Shown here: positions 15,001 through 30,356 of the stretch, piece after piece
Position numbering within the stretch: the stretch's first letter is position 1
Layout: each line of letters starts with the position of its first letter
Origin: Nemertoderma westbladi
Lineage: Eukaryota; Xenacoelomorpha; Nemertodermatida; Nemertodermatidae
Length of the DNA: 64,000 bases
Assembly (NCBI GenBank): GCA_032718475.1
Contig: JAUCBJ010008124.1
Coordinates: forward strand, 65,223 to 129,222
Reading direction: 5' to 3'
Position numbers and translations under genes: made by a program
Notes under the pieces: model-generated
Databases searched by the model: none
Seen by the model: the letters and a program-made list of their open reading frames with translations, nothing else
What the model was told of the DNA's origin: nothing

Positions 15001-18000
15001 CATAACAGGATGTATGATTGTAGGAAGTATGTTTGAGTGTAGACTTTAGAACCATAACAGGGTGTATGATTGTAGGATGTATGTTTGAGTGTAGACTTTA
15101 GAACCATAACAGGATGTATGATTGTAGGATGTATGTTTTTTGAGTGTAGACTTTAGAACCATAACAGGATGAATGATTGTAGGATGTATGTTTGAGTGTA
15201 GACTTTAGAACCATAACAGGGTGTATGATTGTAGGATGTATGTTTGAGTGTAGACTTTAGAACCATAACAGGATGTATGATTGTAGGATGTATGTTTTTT
15301 GAGTGTAGACTTTAGAACCATAACAGGATGAATGATTGTAGGATGTATGTTTGAGTGTAGACTTTAGAACCATAACAGGATGTATGATTGTAGGATGTAG
15401 TATGTTTGAGTGTAGACTTTAGAACCATAACAGGATGTATGATTGTAGGATGTATGTTTGAGTGTAGACTTTAGAACCATAACAGGGTGTATGATTGTAG
15501 ATTGTAGGATGTATGTTTGAGTGTAGACTTTAGAACCATAACAGGATGTATGATTGTAGGATGTAGTATGTTTGAGTGTAGACTTTAGAACCATAACAGG
15601 ATGTATGATTGTAGGATGTATGTTTGAGTGTAGACTTTAGAACCATAACAGGGTGAATGATTGTAGGATGTATGTTTGAGTGTAGACTTTAGAACCATAA
15701 CAGGGTGAATGATTGTAGGATGTATGTTTGAGTGTAGACTTTAGAACCATAACAGGGTGAATGATTGTAGGATGTATGTTTGAGTGTAGACTTTAGAACC
15801 ATAACAGGGTGTATGATTGTAGGATGTATGTTTGAGTGTAGACTTTAGAACCATAACAGGGTGAATGATTGTAGGATGTATGTTTGAGTGTAGACTTTAG
15901 AACCATAACAGGGTGAATGATTGTAGGATGTATGTTTGAGTGTAGACTTTAGAACCATAACAGGGTGTATGATTGTAGATTGTAGGATGTATGTTTGAGT
16001 GTAGACTTTAGAACCATAACAGGGTGAATGATTGTAGGATGTATGTTTGAGTGTAGACTTTAGAACCATAACAGGGTGTATGATTGTAGGATGTATGTTT
16101 GAGTGTAGACTTTAGAACCATAACAGGGTGTATGATTGTAGGATGTATGTTTGAGTGTAGACTTTAGAACCATAACAGGATGAATGATTGTAGGAAGTAT
16201 GTTTGAGTGTAGACTTTAGAACCATAACAGGGTGTATGATTGTAGATTATAGGATGTATGTTTGAGTGTAGACTTTAGAACCATAACAGGGTGTATGATT
16301 GTAGGAAGTATGTTTGAGTGTAGACTTTAGAACCATAACAGGATGAATGATTGTAGGAAGTATGTTTGAGTGTAGACTTTAGAACCATAACAAGGTAAAT
16401 GATTGTAGGATGTATGTTTTTTGAGTGTAGACTTTAGAACTATAACAGGATGTATGATTGTAGGATGTATGTTTGTGTGTAGACTTTAGAACCATAACAA
16501 GGTGAATGATTGTAGGATGTATGTTTGTGTGTAGACTTTAGAACCATAACAAGGTAAATGATTGTAGGATGTATGTTTGAGTGTAGACTTTAGAACCATA
16601 CCAGGGTGAATGATTGTAGGATGTATGTTTGAGTGTAGACTTTAGAACCATAACAAGGTAAATGATTGTAGGATGTATGTTTGAGTGTAGACTTTAGAAC
16701 CATAACAGGGTGAATGATTGTAGGATGTATGTTTGAGTGTAGACTTTAGAACCATAACAAGGTAAATGATTGTAGGATGTATGTTTGAGTGTAGACTTTA
16801 GAACCATAACAGGGTGTATGATTGTAGGATGTATGTTTGAGTGTAGACTTTAGAACCATAACAGGATGAATGATTGTAGGAAGTATGTTTGAGTGTAGAC
16901 TTTAGAACCATAACAGGGTGTATGATTGTAGATTGTAGGATGTATGTTTGAGTGTAGACTTTAGAACCATAACAGGGTGAATGATTGTAGGATGTATGTT
17001 TGAGTGTAGACTTTAGAACCATAACAAGGTAAATGATTGTAGGATGTATGTTTGAGTGTAGACTTTAGAACCATAACAGGGTGTATGATTGTAGGATGTA
17101 TGTTTGAGTGTAGACTTTAGAACCATAACAGGATGAATGATTGTAGGAAGTATGTTTGAGTGTAGACTTTAGAACCATAACAGGATGAATGATTGTAGGA
17201 TGTATGTTTGAGTGTAGACTTTAGAACCATAACAGGGTGAATGATTGTAGGATGTATGTTTGAGTGTAGACTTTAGAACCATAACAGGGTGTATGATTGT
17301 AGGATGTATGTTTGAGTGTAGACTTTAGAACCATAACAGGGTGTATGATTGTAGGATGTATGTTTGAGTGTAGACTTTAGAACCATAACAGGATGTATGA
17401 TTGTAGGATGTATGTTTTTTGAGTGTAGACTTTAGAACTATAACAGGATGTATGATTGTAGGATGTATGTTTGAGTGTAGACTTTAGAACCATAACAGGG
17501 TGTATGATTGTAGATTGTAGGATGTATGTTTGAGTGTAGACTTTAGAACCATAACAGGGTGTATGATTGTAGGAAGTATGTTTGAGTGTAGACTTTAGAA
17601 CCATAACAGGGTGTATGATTGTAGGATGTATGTTTTTTGAGTGTAGACTTTAGAACTATAACAGGATGTATGATTGTAGGATGTATGTTTGAGTGTAGAC
17701 TTTAGAACCATAACAGGGTGTATGATTGTAGGATGTAGTATGTTTGAGTGTAGACTTTAGAACCATAACAGGGTGTATGATTGTAGATTGTAGGATGTAT
17801 GTTTGAGTGTAGACTTTAGAACCATAACAGGGTGTATGATTGTAGGAAGTATGTTTGAGTGTAGACTTTAGAACCATAACAGGGTGTATGATTGTAGGAT
17901 GTATGTTTTTTGAGTGTAGACTTTAGAACTATAACAGGATGTATGATTGTAGGATGTATGTTTGAGTGTAGACTTTAGAACCATAACAGGGTGTATGATT

Positions 18001-21000
18001 GTAGGATGTATGTTTGAGTGTAGACTTTAGAACCATAACAGGGTGTATGATTGTAGGATGTATGTTTGAGTGTAGACTTTAGAACCATAACAGGGTGTAT
18101 GATTATAGGATGTATGTTAGAGTGTAGACTTTAGAACCATAACAGGGTGTATGATTGTAGGATGTATGTTTGAGTGTAGACTTTAGAACCATAACAGGGT
18201 GTATGATTGTAGGATGTATGTTTGAGTGTAGACTTTAGAACCATAACAGGATGTATGATTGTAGGATGTATGTTTTTTGAGTGTAGACTTTAGAACCATA
18301 ACAGGATGAATGATTGTAGGATGTATGTTTGAGTGTAGACATTAGAACCATAACAGGGTGTATGATTATAGGATGTATGTTTGAGTGTAGACTTTAGAAC
18401 CATAACAGGATGTATGATTGTAGGAAGTATGTTTGAGTGTAGACTGTAGAACCATAACAGGGTGTATGATTGTAGGATGTATGTTTGAGTGTAGACTTTA
18501 GAACCATAACAAGATGTATGATTGTAGGATGTATGTTTTTTGAGTGTAGACTTTAGAACCATAACAGGATGAATGATTGTAGGATGTATGTTTGAGTGTA
18601 GACTTTAGAACCATAACAGGGTGTATGATTGTAGGATGTATGTTTGAGTGTAGACTTTAGAACCATAACAGGATGTATGATTGTAGGATGTATGTTTTTT
18701 GAGTGTAGACTTTAGAACCATAACAGGATGAATGATTGTAGGATGTATATTTGAGTGTAGACTTTAGAACCATAACAGGATGTATGATTGTAGGATGTAG
18801 TATGTTTGAGTGTAGACTTTAGAACCATAACAGGATGAATGATTGTAGGATGTATGTTTGAGTGTAGACTTTAGAACCATAACAGGATGTATGATTGTAG
18901 GAAGTATGTTTGAGTGTAGACTTTAGAACCATAACAGGATGTATGATTGTAGGATGTATGTTTGAGTGTAGACTTTAGAACCATAACAGGGTGTATGATT
19001 GTAGATTGTAGGATGTATGTTTGAGTGTAGACTTTAGAACCATAACAGGATGTATGATTGTAGGATGTAGTATGTTTGAGTGTAGACTTTAGAACCATAA
19101 CAGGATGTATGATTGTAGGATGTATGTTTGAGTGTAGACTTTAGAACCATAACAGGGTGAATGATTGTAGGATGTATGTTTGAGTGTAGACTTTAGAACC
19201 ATAACAGGGTGAATGATTGTAGGATGTATGTTTGAGTGTAGTCTTTAGAACCATAACAGGGTGTATGATTGTAGGATGTATGTTTGAGTGTAGACTTTAG
19301 AACCATAACAGGGTGTATGATTGTAGGATGTATGTTTTTTGAGTGTAGACTTTAGAACTATAACAGGATGTATGATTGTAGGATGTATGTTTGAGTGTAG
19401 ACTTTAGAACCATAACAGGGTGTATGATTGTAGGATGTATGTTTGAGTGTAGACTTTAGAACCATAACAGGATGTATGATTGTAGGATGTATGTTTTTTG
19501 AGTGTAGACTTTAGAACCATAACAGGATGAATGATTGTAGGATGTATGTTTGAGTGTAGACATTAGAACCATAACAGGGTGTATGATTATAGGATGTATG
19601 TTTGAGTGTAGACTTTAGAACCATAACAGGATGTATGATTGTAGGAAGTATGTTTGAGTGTAGACTTTAGAACCATAACAGGGTGTATGATTGTAGGATG
19701 TATGTTTGAGTGTAGACTTTAGAACCATAACAAGATGTATGATTGTAGGATGTATGTTTTTTGAGTGTAGACTTTAGAACCATAACAGGATGAATGATTG
19801 TAGGATGTATGTTTGAGTGTAGACTTTAGAACCATAACAGGGTGTATGATTGTAGGATGTATGTTTGAGTGTAGACTTTAGAACCATAACAGGATGTATG
19901 ATTGTAGGATGTATGTTTTTTGAGTGTAGACTTTAGAACCATAACAGGATGAATGATTGTAGGATGTATGTTTGAGTGTAGACTTTAGAACCATAACAGG
20001 ATGTATGATTGTAGGATGTAGTATGTTTGAGTGTAGACTTTAGAACCATAACAGGATGAATGATTGTAGGATGTATGTTTGAGTGTAGACTTTAGAACCA
20101 TAACAGGATGTATGATTGTAGGAAGTATGTTTGAGTGTAGACTTTAGAACCATAACAGGATGTATGATTGTAGGATGTATGTTTGAGTGTAGACTTTAGA
20201 ACCATAACAGGGTGTATGATTGTAGATTGTAGGATGTATGTTTGAGTGTAGACTTTAGAACCATAACAGGATGTATGATTGTAGGATGTATGTTTGAGTG
20301 TAGACTTTAGAACCATAACAGGGTGAATGATTGTAGGATGTATGTTTGAGTGTAGACTTTAGAACCATAACAGGGTGAATGATTGTAGGATGTATGTTTG
20401 AGTGTAGACTTTAGAACCATAACAGGATGTATGATTGTAGGATGTATGTTTGAGTGTAGACTTTAGAACCATAACAGGGTGTATGATTGTAGGATGTATG
20501 TTTGAGTGTAGACTTTAGAACCATAACAGGATGTATGATTGTAGGAAGTATGTTTGAGTGTAGACTTTAGAACCATAACAGGGTGAATGATTGTAGATTG
20601 TAGGATGTATGTTTGAGTGTAGACTTTAGAACCATAACAGGGTGAATGATTGTAGGATGTATGTTTGAGTGTAGACTTTAGAACCATAACAGGGTGTATG
20701 ATTGTAGGATGTATGTTTGAGTGTAGACTTTAGAACCATAACAGGGTGTATGATTGTAGATTGTAGGATGTATGTTTGAGTGTAGACTTTAGAACCATAA
20801 CAGGGTGAATGATTGTAGGATGTATGTTTGAGTGTAGACTTTAGAACCATAACAGGGTGAATGATTGTAGGATGTATGTTTGAGTGTAGACTTTAGAACC
20901 ATAACAGGGTGTATGATTGTAGATTGTAGGATGTATGTTTGAGTGTAGACTTTAGAACCATAACAGGGTGTATGATTGTAGGATGTATGTTTGAGTGTAG

Positions 21001-23283
21001 ACTTTAGAACCATAACAGGATGAATGATTGTAGGATGTATGTTTGAGTGTAGACTTTAGAACCATAACAGGATGTATGATTGTAGGATGTATGTTTGAGT
21101 GTAGACTTTAGAACCATAACAGGATGAATGATTGTAGGATGTATGTTTGAGTGTAGACTTTAGAACCATAACAGGATGTATGATTGTAGGATGTAGTATG
21201 TTTGAGTGTAGACTTTAGAACCATAACAGGGTGTATGATTGTAGGATGTATGTTTGAGTGTAGACTTTAGAACCATAACAGGATGTATGATTGTAGGATG
21301 TAGTATGTTTGAGTGTAGACTTTAGAACCATAACAGGGTGTATGATTGTAGGATGTATGTTTGAGTGTAGACTTTAGAACCATAACAGGATGTATGATTG
21401 TAGGATGTAGTATGTTTGAGTGTAGACTTTAGAACCATAACAGGGTGTATGATTGTAGGATGTATGTTTGAGTGTAGACTTTAGAACCATAACAGGATGT
21501 ATGATTGTAGGATGTAGTATGTTTGAGTGTAGACTTTAGAACCATAACAGGATGTATGATTGTAGGATGTAGTATGTTTGAGTGTAGACTTTAGAACCAT
21601 AACAGGGTGTATGATTGTAGGATGTATGTTTGAGTGTAGACTTTAGAACCATAACAGGATGTATGATTGTAGGATGTAGTATGTTTGAGTGTAGACTTTA
21701 GAACCATAACAGGGTGTATGATTGTAGGATGTATGTTTGAGTGTAGACTTTAGAACCATAACAGGGTGTATGATTGTAGGATGTATGTTTGAGTGTAGAC
21801 TTTAGAACCATAACAGGATGTATGATTGTAGGATGTAGTATGTTTGAGTGTAGACTTTAGAACCATAACAGGGTGTATGATTGTAGGATGTATGTTTGAG
21901 TGTAGACTTTAGAACCATAACAGGGTGTATGATTGTAGGATGTATGTTTGAGTGTAGACTTTAGAACCATAACAGGATGTATGATTGTAGGATGTAGTAT
22001 GTTTGAGTGTAGACTTTAGAACCATAACAGGGTGTATGATTGTAGGATGTATGTTTGAGTGTAGACTTTAGAACCATAACAGGATGTATGATTGTAGGAT
22101 GTAGTATGTTTGAGTGTAGACTTTAGAACCATAACAGGGTGTATGATTGTAGGATGTATGTTTGAGTGTAGACTTTAGAACCATAACAGGATGAATGATT
22201 GTAGGATGTATGTTTGAGTGTAGACTTTAGAACCATAACAGGATGTATGATTGTAGGATGTAGTATGTTTGAGTGTAGACTTTAGAACCATAACAGGGTG
22301 TATGATTGTAGGATGTATGTTTGAGTGTAGACTTTAGAACCATAACAGGGTGTATGATTGTAGGATGTATGTTTTTTGAGTGTAGACTTTAGAACTATAA
22401 CAGGATGTATGATTGTAGGATGTATGTTTGAGTGTAGACTTTAGAACCATAACAGGGTGTATGATTGTAGGATGTATGTTTGAGTGTAGACTTTAGAACC
22501 ATAACAGGATGTATGATTGTAGGATGTATGTTTTTTGAGTGTAGACTTTAGAACCATAACAGGATGAATGATTGTAGGATGTATGTTTGAGTGTAGACAT
22601 TAGAACCATAACAGGGTGTATGATTATAGGATGTATGTTTGAGTGTAGACTTTAGAACCATAACAGGATGTATGATTGTAGGAAGTATGTTTGAGTGTAG
22701 ACTTTAGAACCATAACAGGGTGTATGATTGTAGGATGTATGTTTGAGTGTAGACTTTAGAACCATAACAAGATGTATGATTGTAGGATGTATGTTTTTTG
22801 AGTGTAGACTTTAGAACCATAACAGGATGAATGATTGTGGATGTATGTTTGAGTGTAGACTTTAGAACCATAACAGGGTGTATGATTGTAGGATGTATGT
22901 TTGAGTGTAGACTTTAGAACCATAACAGGATGTATGATTGTAGGATGTATGTTTTTTGAGTGTAGACTTTAGAACCATAACAGGATGAATGATTGTAGGA
23001 TGTATGTTTGAGTGTAGACTTTAGAACCATAACAGGGTGTATGATTGTAGGATGTATGTTTGAGTGTAGACTTTAGAACCATAACAGGATGTATGATTGT
23101 AGGATGTATGTTTGAGTGTAGACTTTAGAACCATAACAGGGTGTATGATTGTAGGATGTATGTTTGAGTGTAGACTTTAGAACCATAACAGGATGTATGA
23201 TTGTAGGATGTAGTATGTTTGAGTGTAGACTTTAGAACCATAACAGGATGTATGATTGTAGGATGTATGTTTGAGTGTAGACT

Positions 23284-24205
23284 TTAGAACCATAACAGGG
23301 TGAATGATTGTACGATGTATGTTTGAGTGTAGACTTTAGAACCATAACAGGGTGAATGATTGTAGGATGTATGTTTGAGTGTAGACTTTAGAACCATAAC
23401 AGGGTGTATGATTGTAGATTGTAGGATGTATGTTTGAGTGTAGACTTTAGAACCATAACAGGGTGAATGATTGTAGGATGTATGTTTGAGTGTAGACTTT
23501 AGAACCATAACAGGGTGAATGATTGTAGGATGTATGTTTGAGTGTAGACTTTAGAACCATAACAGGGTGTATGATTGTAGGATGTATGTTTGAGTGTAGA
23601 CTTTAGAACCATAACAGGGTGTATGATTGTAGATTGTAGGATGTATGTTTGAGTGTAGACTTTAGAACCATAACAGGGTGAATGATTGTAGGATGTATGT
23701 TTGAGTGTAGACTTTAGAACCATAACAGGGTGAATGATTGTAGGATGTATGTTTGAGTGTAGACTTTAGAACCATAACAGGGTGTATGATTGTAGATTGT
23801 AGGATGTATGTTTGAGTGTAGACTTTAGAACCATAACAGGGTGAATGATTGTAGGATGTATGTTTGAGTGTAGACTTTAGAACCATAACAGGGTGAATGA
23901 TTGTAGGATGTATGTTTGAGTGTAGACTTTAGAACCATAACAGGGTGTATGATTGTAGGATGTATGTTTGAGTGTAGACTTTAGAACCATAACAGGGTGA
24001 ATGATTGTAGGATGTATGTTTGAGTGTAGACTTTAGAACCATAACAGGGTGAATGATTGTAGGATGTATGTTTGAGTGTAGACTTTAGAACCATAACAGG
24101 GTGTATGATTGTAGATTGTAGGATGTATGTTTGAGTGTAGACTTTAGAACCATAACAGGGTGAATGATTGTAGGATGTATGTTTGAGTGTAGACTTTAGA
24201 ACCAT
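23284..24205. repeat. Higher-order satellite block, copy 1
   Basis: This stretch of the 52-bp satellite recurs at 26586-27507 with a constant offset of 3302 bp and the same order of 52- and 59-bp units. Both copies carry the rare variant TGTACGATGTATG near their start. One visible difference is GAATGATTGTAGG here against GAATGAATGTAGG in the other copy. The shared arrangement seems to extend beyond these limits on both sides. Confidence 0.85.
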
Positions 24206-25828
24206 AACAGGGTGTATGATTGTAGGATGTATGTTTGAGTGTAGACTTTAGAACCATAACAGGGTGTATGATTGTAGGAAGTATGTTTGAGTGTAGACTT
24301 TAGAACCATAACAGGATGAATGATTGTAGGATGTATGTTTGAGTGTAGACTTTAGAACCATAACAGGGTGTATGATTGTAGGATGTATGTTTGAGTGTAG
24401 ACTTTAGAACCATAACAGGGTGTATGATTGTAGGATGTATGTTTGAGTGTAGACTTTAGAACCATAACAGGGTGTATGATTGTAGGATGTATGTTTGAGT
24501 GTAGACTTTAGAACCATAACAGGGTGTATGATTGTAGGATGTATGTTTGAGTGTAGACTTTAGAACCATAACAGGATGTATGATTGTAGGATGTATGTTT
24601 GAGTGTAGACTTTAGAACCATAACAGGGTGTATGATTGTAGGATGTATGTTTGAGTGTAGACTTTAGAACCATAACAGGGTGAATGATTGTAAGATGTAT
24701 GTTTGAGTGTAGACTTTAGAACCATAACAGGATGTATGATTGTAGGATGTATGTTTGAGTGTAGACTTTAGAACCATAACAGGATGAATGATTGTAGGAA
24801 GTATGTTTGAGTGTAGACTTTAGAACCATAACAGGGTGTATGATTGTAGATTATAGGATGTATGTTTGAGTGTAGACTTTAGAACCATAACAGGGTGTAT
24901 GATTGTAGGATGTATGTTTGTGTGTAGACTTTAGAACCATAACAGGGTGAATGATTGTAGGATGTATGTTTGAGTGTAGACTTTAGAACCATAACAGGGT
25001 GTATGATTGTAGATTATAGGATGTATGTTTGAGTGTAGAATTTAGAACCATAACAGGGTGTATGATTGTAGGATGTATGTTTGAGTGTAGACTTTAGAAC
25101 CATAACAGGGTGTATGATTGTAGGATGTATGTTTGAGTGTAGACTTTAGAACCATAACAGGATGTATGATTGTAGGAAGTATGTTTGAGTGTAGAATTTA
25201 GAACCATAACAGGGTGTATGATTGTAGGATGTATGTTTGAGTGTAGACTTTAGAACCATAACAGGATGAATGATTGTAGGAAGTATGTTTGAGTGTAGAC
25301 TTTAGAACCATAACAGGGTGTATGATTGTAGGATGTATGTTTGAGTGTAGACTTTAGAACCATAACAGGATGTATGATTGTAGGATGTATGTTTGAGTGT
25401 AGACTTTAGAACCATAACAGGATGTATGATTGTAGGAAGTATGTTTGAGTGTAGAATTTAGAACCATAACAGGGTGTATGATTGTAGGATGTATGTTTGA
25501 GTGTAGACTTTAGAACCATAACAGGATGAATGATTGTAGGAAGTATGTTTGAGTGTAGACTTTAGAACCATAACAGGGTGTATGATTGTAGGATGTATGT
25601 TTGAGTGTAGACTTTAGAACCATAACAGGGTGTATGATTGTAGGATGTATGTTTGAGTGTAGACTTTAGAACCATAACAGGGTGTATGATTGTAGATTAT
25701 AGGATGTATGTTTGAGTGTAGACTTTAGAACCATAACAGGGTGAATGATTGTAGGATGTATGTTTGAGTGTAGACTTTAGAACCATAACAGGGTGTATGA
25801 TTGTAGGATGTATGTTTGAGTGTAGACT

Positions 25829-26381
25829 TTAGAACCATAACAGGATGTATGATTGTAGGATGTATGTTTTTTGAGTGTAGACTTTAGAACTATAACAGGA
25901 TGTATGATTGTAGGATGTATGTTTGAGTGTAGACTTTAGAACCATAACAGGGTGTATGATTGTAGATTGTAGGATGTATGTTTGAGTGTAGACTTTAGAA
26001 CCATAACAGGGTGTATGATTGTAGGAAGTATGTTTGAGTGTAGACTTTAGAACCATAACAGGGTGTATGATTGTAGGATGTATGTTTTTTGAGTGTAGAC
26101 TTTAGAACTATAACAGGATGTATGATTGTAGGATGTATGTTTGAGTGTAGACTTTAGAACCATAACAGGGTGTATGATTGTAGGATGTAGTATGTTTGAG
26201 TGTAGACTTTAGAACCATAACAGGGTGTATGATTGTAGGAAGTATGTTTGAGTGTAGACTTTAGAACCATAACAGGGTGTATGATTGTAGATTGTAGGAT
26301 GTATGTTTGAGTGTAGACTTTAGAACCATAACAGGGTGTATGATTGTAGGAAGTATGTTTGAGTGTAGACTTTAGAACCAT
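25829..26381. repeat. Higher-order satellite block with TTTTTTGAG units
   Basis: A run of units with the TTTTTTGAG and TTAGAACTATAAC variants. It recurs at 30357-30909 at a constant offset of 4528 bp, and its first 228 bp also recur at 17377-17604. This is another multi-kilobase duplication inside the satellite. Confidence 0.8.
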
Positions 26382-26585
26382 AACAGGGTGTATGATTGTA
26401 GGATGTATGTTTTTTGAGTGTAGACTTTAGAACTATAACAGGATGAATGATTGTAGGATGTATGTTTGAGTGTAGACTTTAGAACCATAACAGGATGTAT
26501 GATTGTAGGATGTAGTATGTTTGAGTGTAGACTTTAGAACCATAACAGGATGTATGATTGTAGGATGTATGTTTGAGTGTAGACT

Positions 26586-27507
26586 TTAGAACCATAACAG
26601 GGTGAATGATTGTACGATGTATGTTTGAGTGTAGACTTTAGAACCATAACAGGGTGAATGATTGTAGGATGTATGTTTGAGTGTAGACTTTAGAACCATA
26701 ACAGGGTGTATGATTGTAGATTGTAGGATGTATGTTTGAGTGTAGACTTTAGAACCATAACAGGGTGAATGATTGTAGGATGTATGTTTGAGTGTAGACT
26801 TTAGAACCATAACAGGGTGAATGATTGTAGGATGTATGTTTGAGTGTAGACTTTAGAACCATAACAGGGTGTATGATTGTAGGATGTATGTTTGAGTGTA
26901 GACTTTAGAACCATAACAGGGTGTATGATTGTAGATTGTAGGATGTATGTTTGAGTGTAGACTTTAGAACCATAACAGGGTGAATGATTGTAGGATGTAT
27001 GTTTGAGTGTAGACTTTAGAACCATAACAGGGTGAATGATTGTAGGATGTATGTTTGAGTGTAGACTTTAGAACCATAACAGGGTGTATGATTGTAGATT
27101 GTAGGATGTATGTTTGAGTGTAGACTTTAGAACCATAACAGGGTGAATGATTGTAGGATGTATGTTTGAGTGTAGACTTTAGAACCATAACAGGGTGAAT
27201 GATTGTAGGATGTATGTTTGAGTGTAGACTTTAGAACCATAACAGGGTGTATGATTGTAGGATGTATGTTTGAGTGTAGACTTTAGAACCATAACAGGGT
27301 GAATGATTGTAGGATGTATGTTTGAGTGTAGACTTTAGAACCATAACAGGGTGAATGAATGTAGGATGTATGTTTGAGTGTAGACTTTAGAACCATAACA
27401 GGGTGTATGATTGTAGATTGTAGGATGTATGTTTGAGTGTAGACTTTAGAACCATAACAGGGTGAATGATTGTAGGATGTATGTTTGAGTGTAGACTTTA
27501 GAACCAT
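26586..27507. repeat. Higher-order satellite block, copy 2
   Basis: Partner of 23284-24205 (offset 3302 bp), with the same succession of unit types and the same private TACGATG variant. It shows that the array grows by copying multi-unit blocks, not only single 52-bp units. Confidence 0.85.
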
Positions 27508-30356
27508 AACAGGGTGTATGATTGTAGGATGTATGTTTGAGTGTAGACTTTAGAACCATAACAGGGTGTATGATTGTAGGAAGTATGTTTGAGTGTAGAC
27601 TTTAGAACCATAACAGGATGAATGATTGTAGGATGTATGTTTGAGTGTAGACTTTAGAACCATAACAGGGTGTATGATTGTAGGATGTATGTTTGAGTGT
27701 AGACTTTAGAACCATAACAGGATGAATGATTGTAGGATGTATGTTTGAGTGTAGACTTTAGAACCATAACAGGGTGTATGATTGTAGTGGGTATGTTTGA
27801 GTGTAGACTTTAGAACCATAACAGGGTGAATGATTGTAGGATGTATGTTTGAGTGTAGACTTTAGAACCATAACAGGGTGTATGATTGTAGGATGTATGT
27901 TTGAGTGTAGACTTTAGAACCATAACAGGGTGAATGATTGTAAGATGTATGTTTGAGTGTAGACTTTAGAACCATAACAGGATGAATGATTGTAGGAAGT
28001 ATGTTTGAGTGTAGACTTTAGAACCATAACAGGGTGAATGATTGTAAGATGTATGTTTGAGTGTAGACTTTAGAACCATAACAGGGTGAATGATTGTAAG
28101 ATGTATGTTTGAGTGTAGACTTTAGAACCATAACAGGGTGTATGATTGTAGGATGTAGTATGTTTGAGTGTAGACTTTAGAACCATAACAGGGTGTATGA
28201 TTGTAGGATGTATGTTTGAGTGTAGACTTTAGAACCATAACAGGGTGTATGATTGTAGATTATAGGATGTATGTTTGAGTGTAGACTTTAGAACCATAAC
28301 AGGGTGAATGATTGTAGGATGTATGTTTGAGTGTAGACTTTAGAACCATAACAGGATGTATGATTGTAGGATGTATGTTTGAGTGTAGACTTTAGAACCA
28401 TAACAGGGTGTATGATTGTAGGAAGTATGTTTGAGTGTAGACTTTAGAACCATAACAGGGTGAATGATTGTAGGATGTATGTTTGAGTGTAGACTTTAGA
28501 ACCATAACAGGATGAATGATTGTAGGAAGTATGTTTGAGTGTAGACTTTAGAACCATAACAGGGTGTATGATTGTAGGATGTATGTTTGAGTGTAGACTT
28601 TAGAACCATAACAGGGTGTATGATTGTAGATTATAGGATGTATGTTTGAGTGTAGACTTTAGAACCATAACAGGGTGAATGATTGTAGGATGTATGTTTG
28701 AGTGTAGACTTTAGAACCATAACAGGATGTATGATTGTAGGATGTATGTTTTTTGAGTGTAGACTTTAGAACTATAACAGGATGTATGATTGTAGGATGT
28801 ATGTTTGTGTGTAGACTTTAGAACCATAACAGGGTGTATGATTGTAGATTGTAGGATGTATGTTTGAGTGTAGACTTTAGAACCATAACAGGATGAATGA
28901 TTGTAGGATGTATGTTTGAGTGTAGACTTTAGAACCATAACAGGGTGAATGATTGTAGGATGTATGTTTGAGTGTAGACTTTAGAACCATAACAGGGTGT
29001 ATGATTGTAGGATGTATGTTTGAGTGTAGACTTTAGAACCATAACAGGATGTATGATTGTAGGATGTATGTTTTTTGAGTGTAGACTTTAGAACTATAAC
29101 AGGATGTATGATTGTAGGATGTATGTTTGAGTGTAGACTTTAGAACCATAACAGGGTGTATGATTGTAGGATGTATGTTTGAGTGTAGACTTTAGAACCA
29201 TAACAGGGTGTATGATTGTAGGATGTATGTTTGAGTGTAGACTTTAGAACCATAACAGGGTGTATGATTGTAGGATGTATGTTTGAGTGTAGACTTTAGA
29301 ACCATAACAGGGTGTATGATTGTAGGATGTATGTTTGAGTGTAGACTTTAGAACCATAACAGGGTGTATGATTGTAGGATGTATGTTTGAGTGTAGACTT
29401 TAGAACCATAACAGGGTGTATGATTGTAGGATGTATGTTTGAGTGTAGACTTTAGAACCATAACAGGGTGTATGATTGTAGATTATAGGATGTATGTTTG
29501 AGTGTAGACTTTAGAACCATAACAGGGTGAATGATTGTAGGATGTATGTTTGAGTGTAGTCTTTAGAACCATAACAGGGTGTATGATTGTAGGATGTATG
29601 TTTGAGTGTAGTCTTTAGAACCATAACAGGGTGTATGATTGTAGGATGTATGTTTGAGTGTAGTCTTTAGAACCATAACAGGATGTATGATTGTAGGATG
29701 TATGTTTGAGTGTAGACTTTAGAACCATAACAGGGTGTATGATTGTAGGATGTATGTTTGAGTGTAGACTTTAGAACCATAACAGGGTGTATGATTGTAG
29801 ATTGTAGGATGTATGTTTGAGTGTAGACTTTAGAACCATAACAGGGTGAATGATTGTAGGATGTATGTTTGAGTGTAGTCTTTAGAACCATAACAGGGTG
29901 TATGATTGTAGGATGTATGTTTGAGTGTAGTCTTTAGAACCATAACAGGATGTATGATTGTAGGATGTATGTTTGAGTGTAGACTTTAGAACCATAACAG
30001 GGTGAATGATTGTAGGATGTATGTTTGAGTGTAGTCTTTAGAACCATAACAGGGTGTATGATTGTAGGATGTATGTTTGAGTGTAGTCTTTAGAACCATA
30101 ACAGGATGTATGATTGTAGGATGTATGTTTGAGTGTAGACTTTAGAACCATAACAGGGTGTATGATTGTAGGATGTATGTTTGAGTGTAGACTTTAGAAC
30201 CATAACAGGGTGTATGATTGTAGATTGTAGGATGTATGTTTGAGTGTAGACTTTAGAACCATAACAGGGTGAATGATTGTAGGATGTATGTTTGAGTGTA
30301 GACTTTAGAACCATAACAGGGTGTATGATTGTAGGATGTATGTTTGAGTGTAGACT

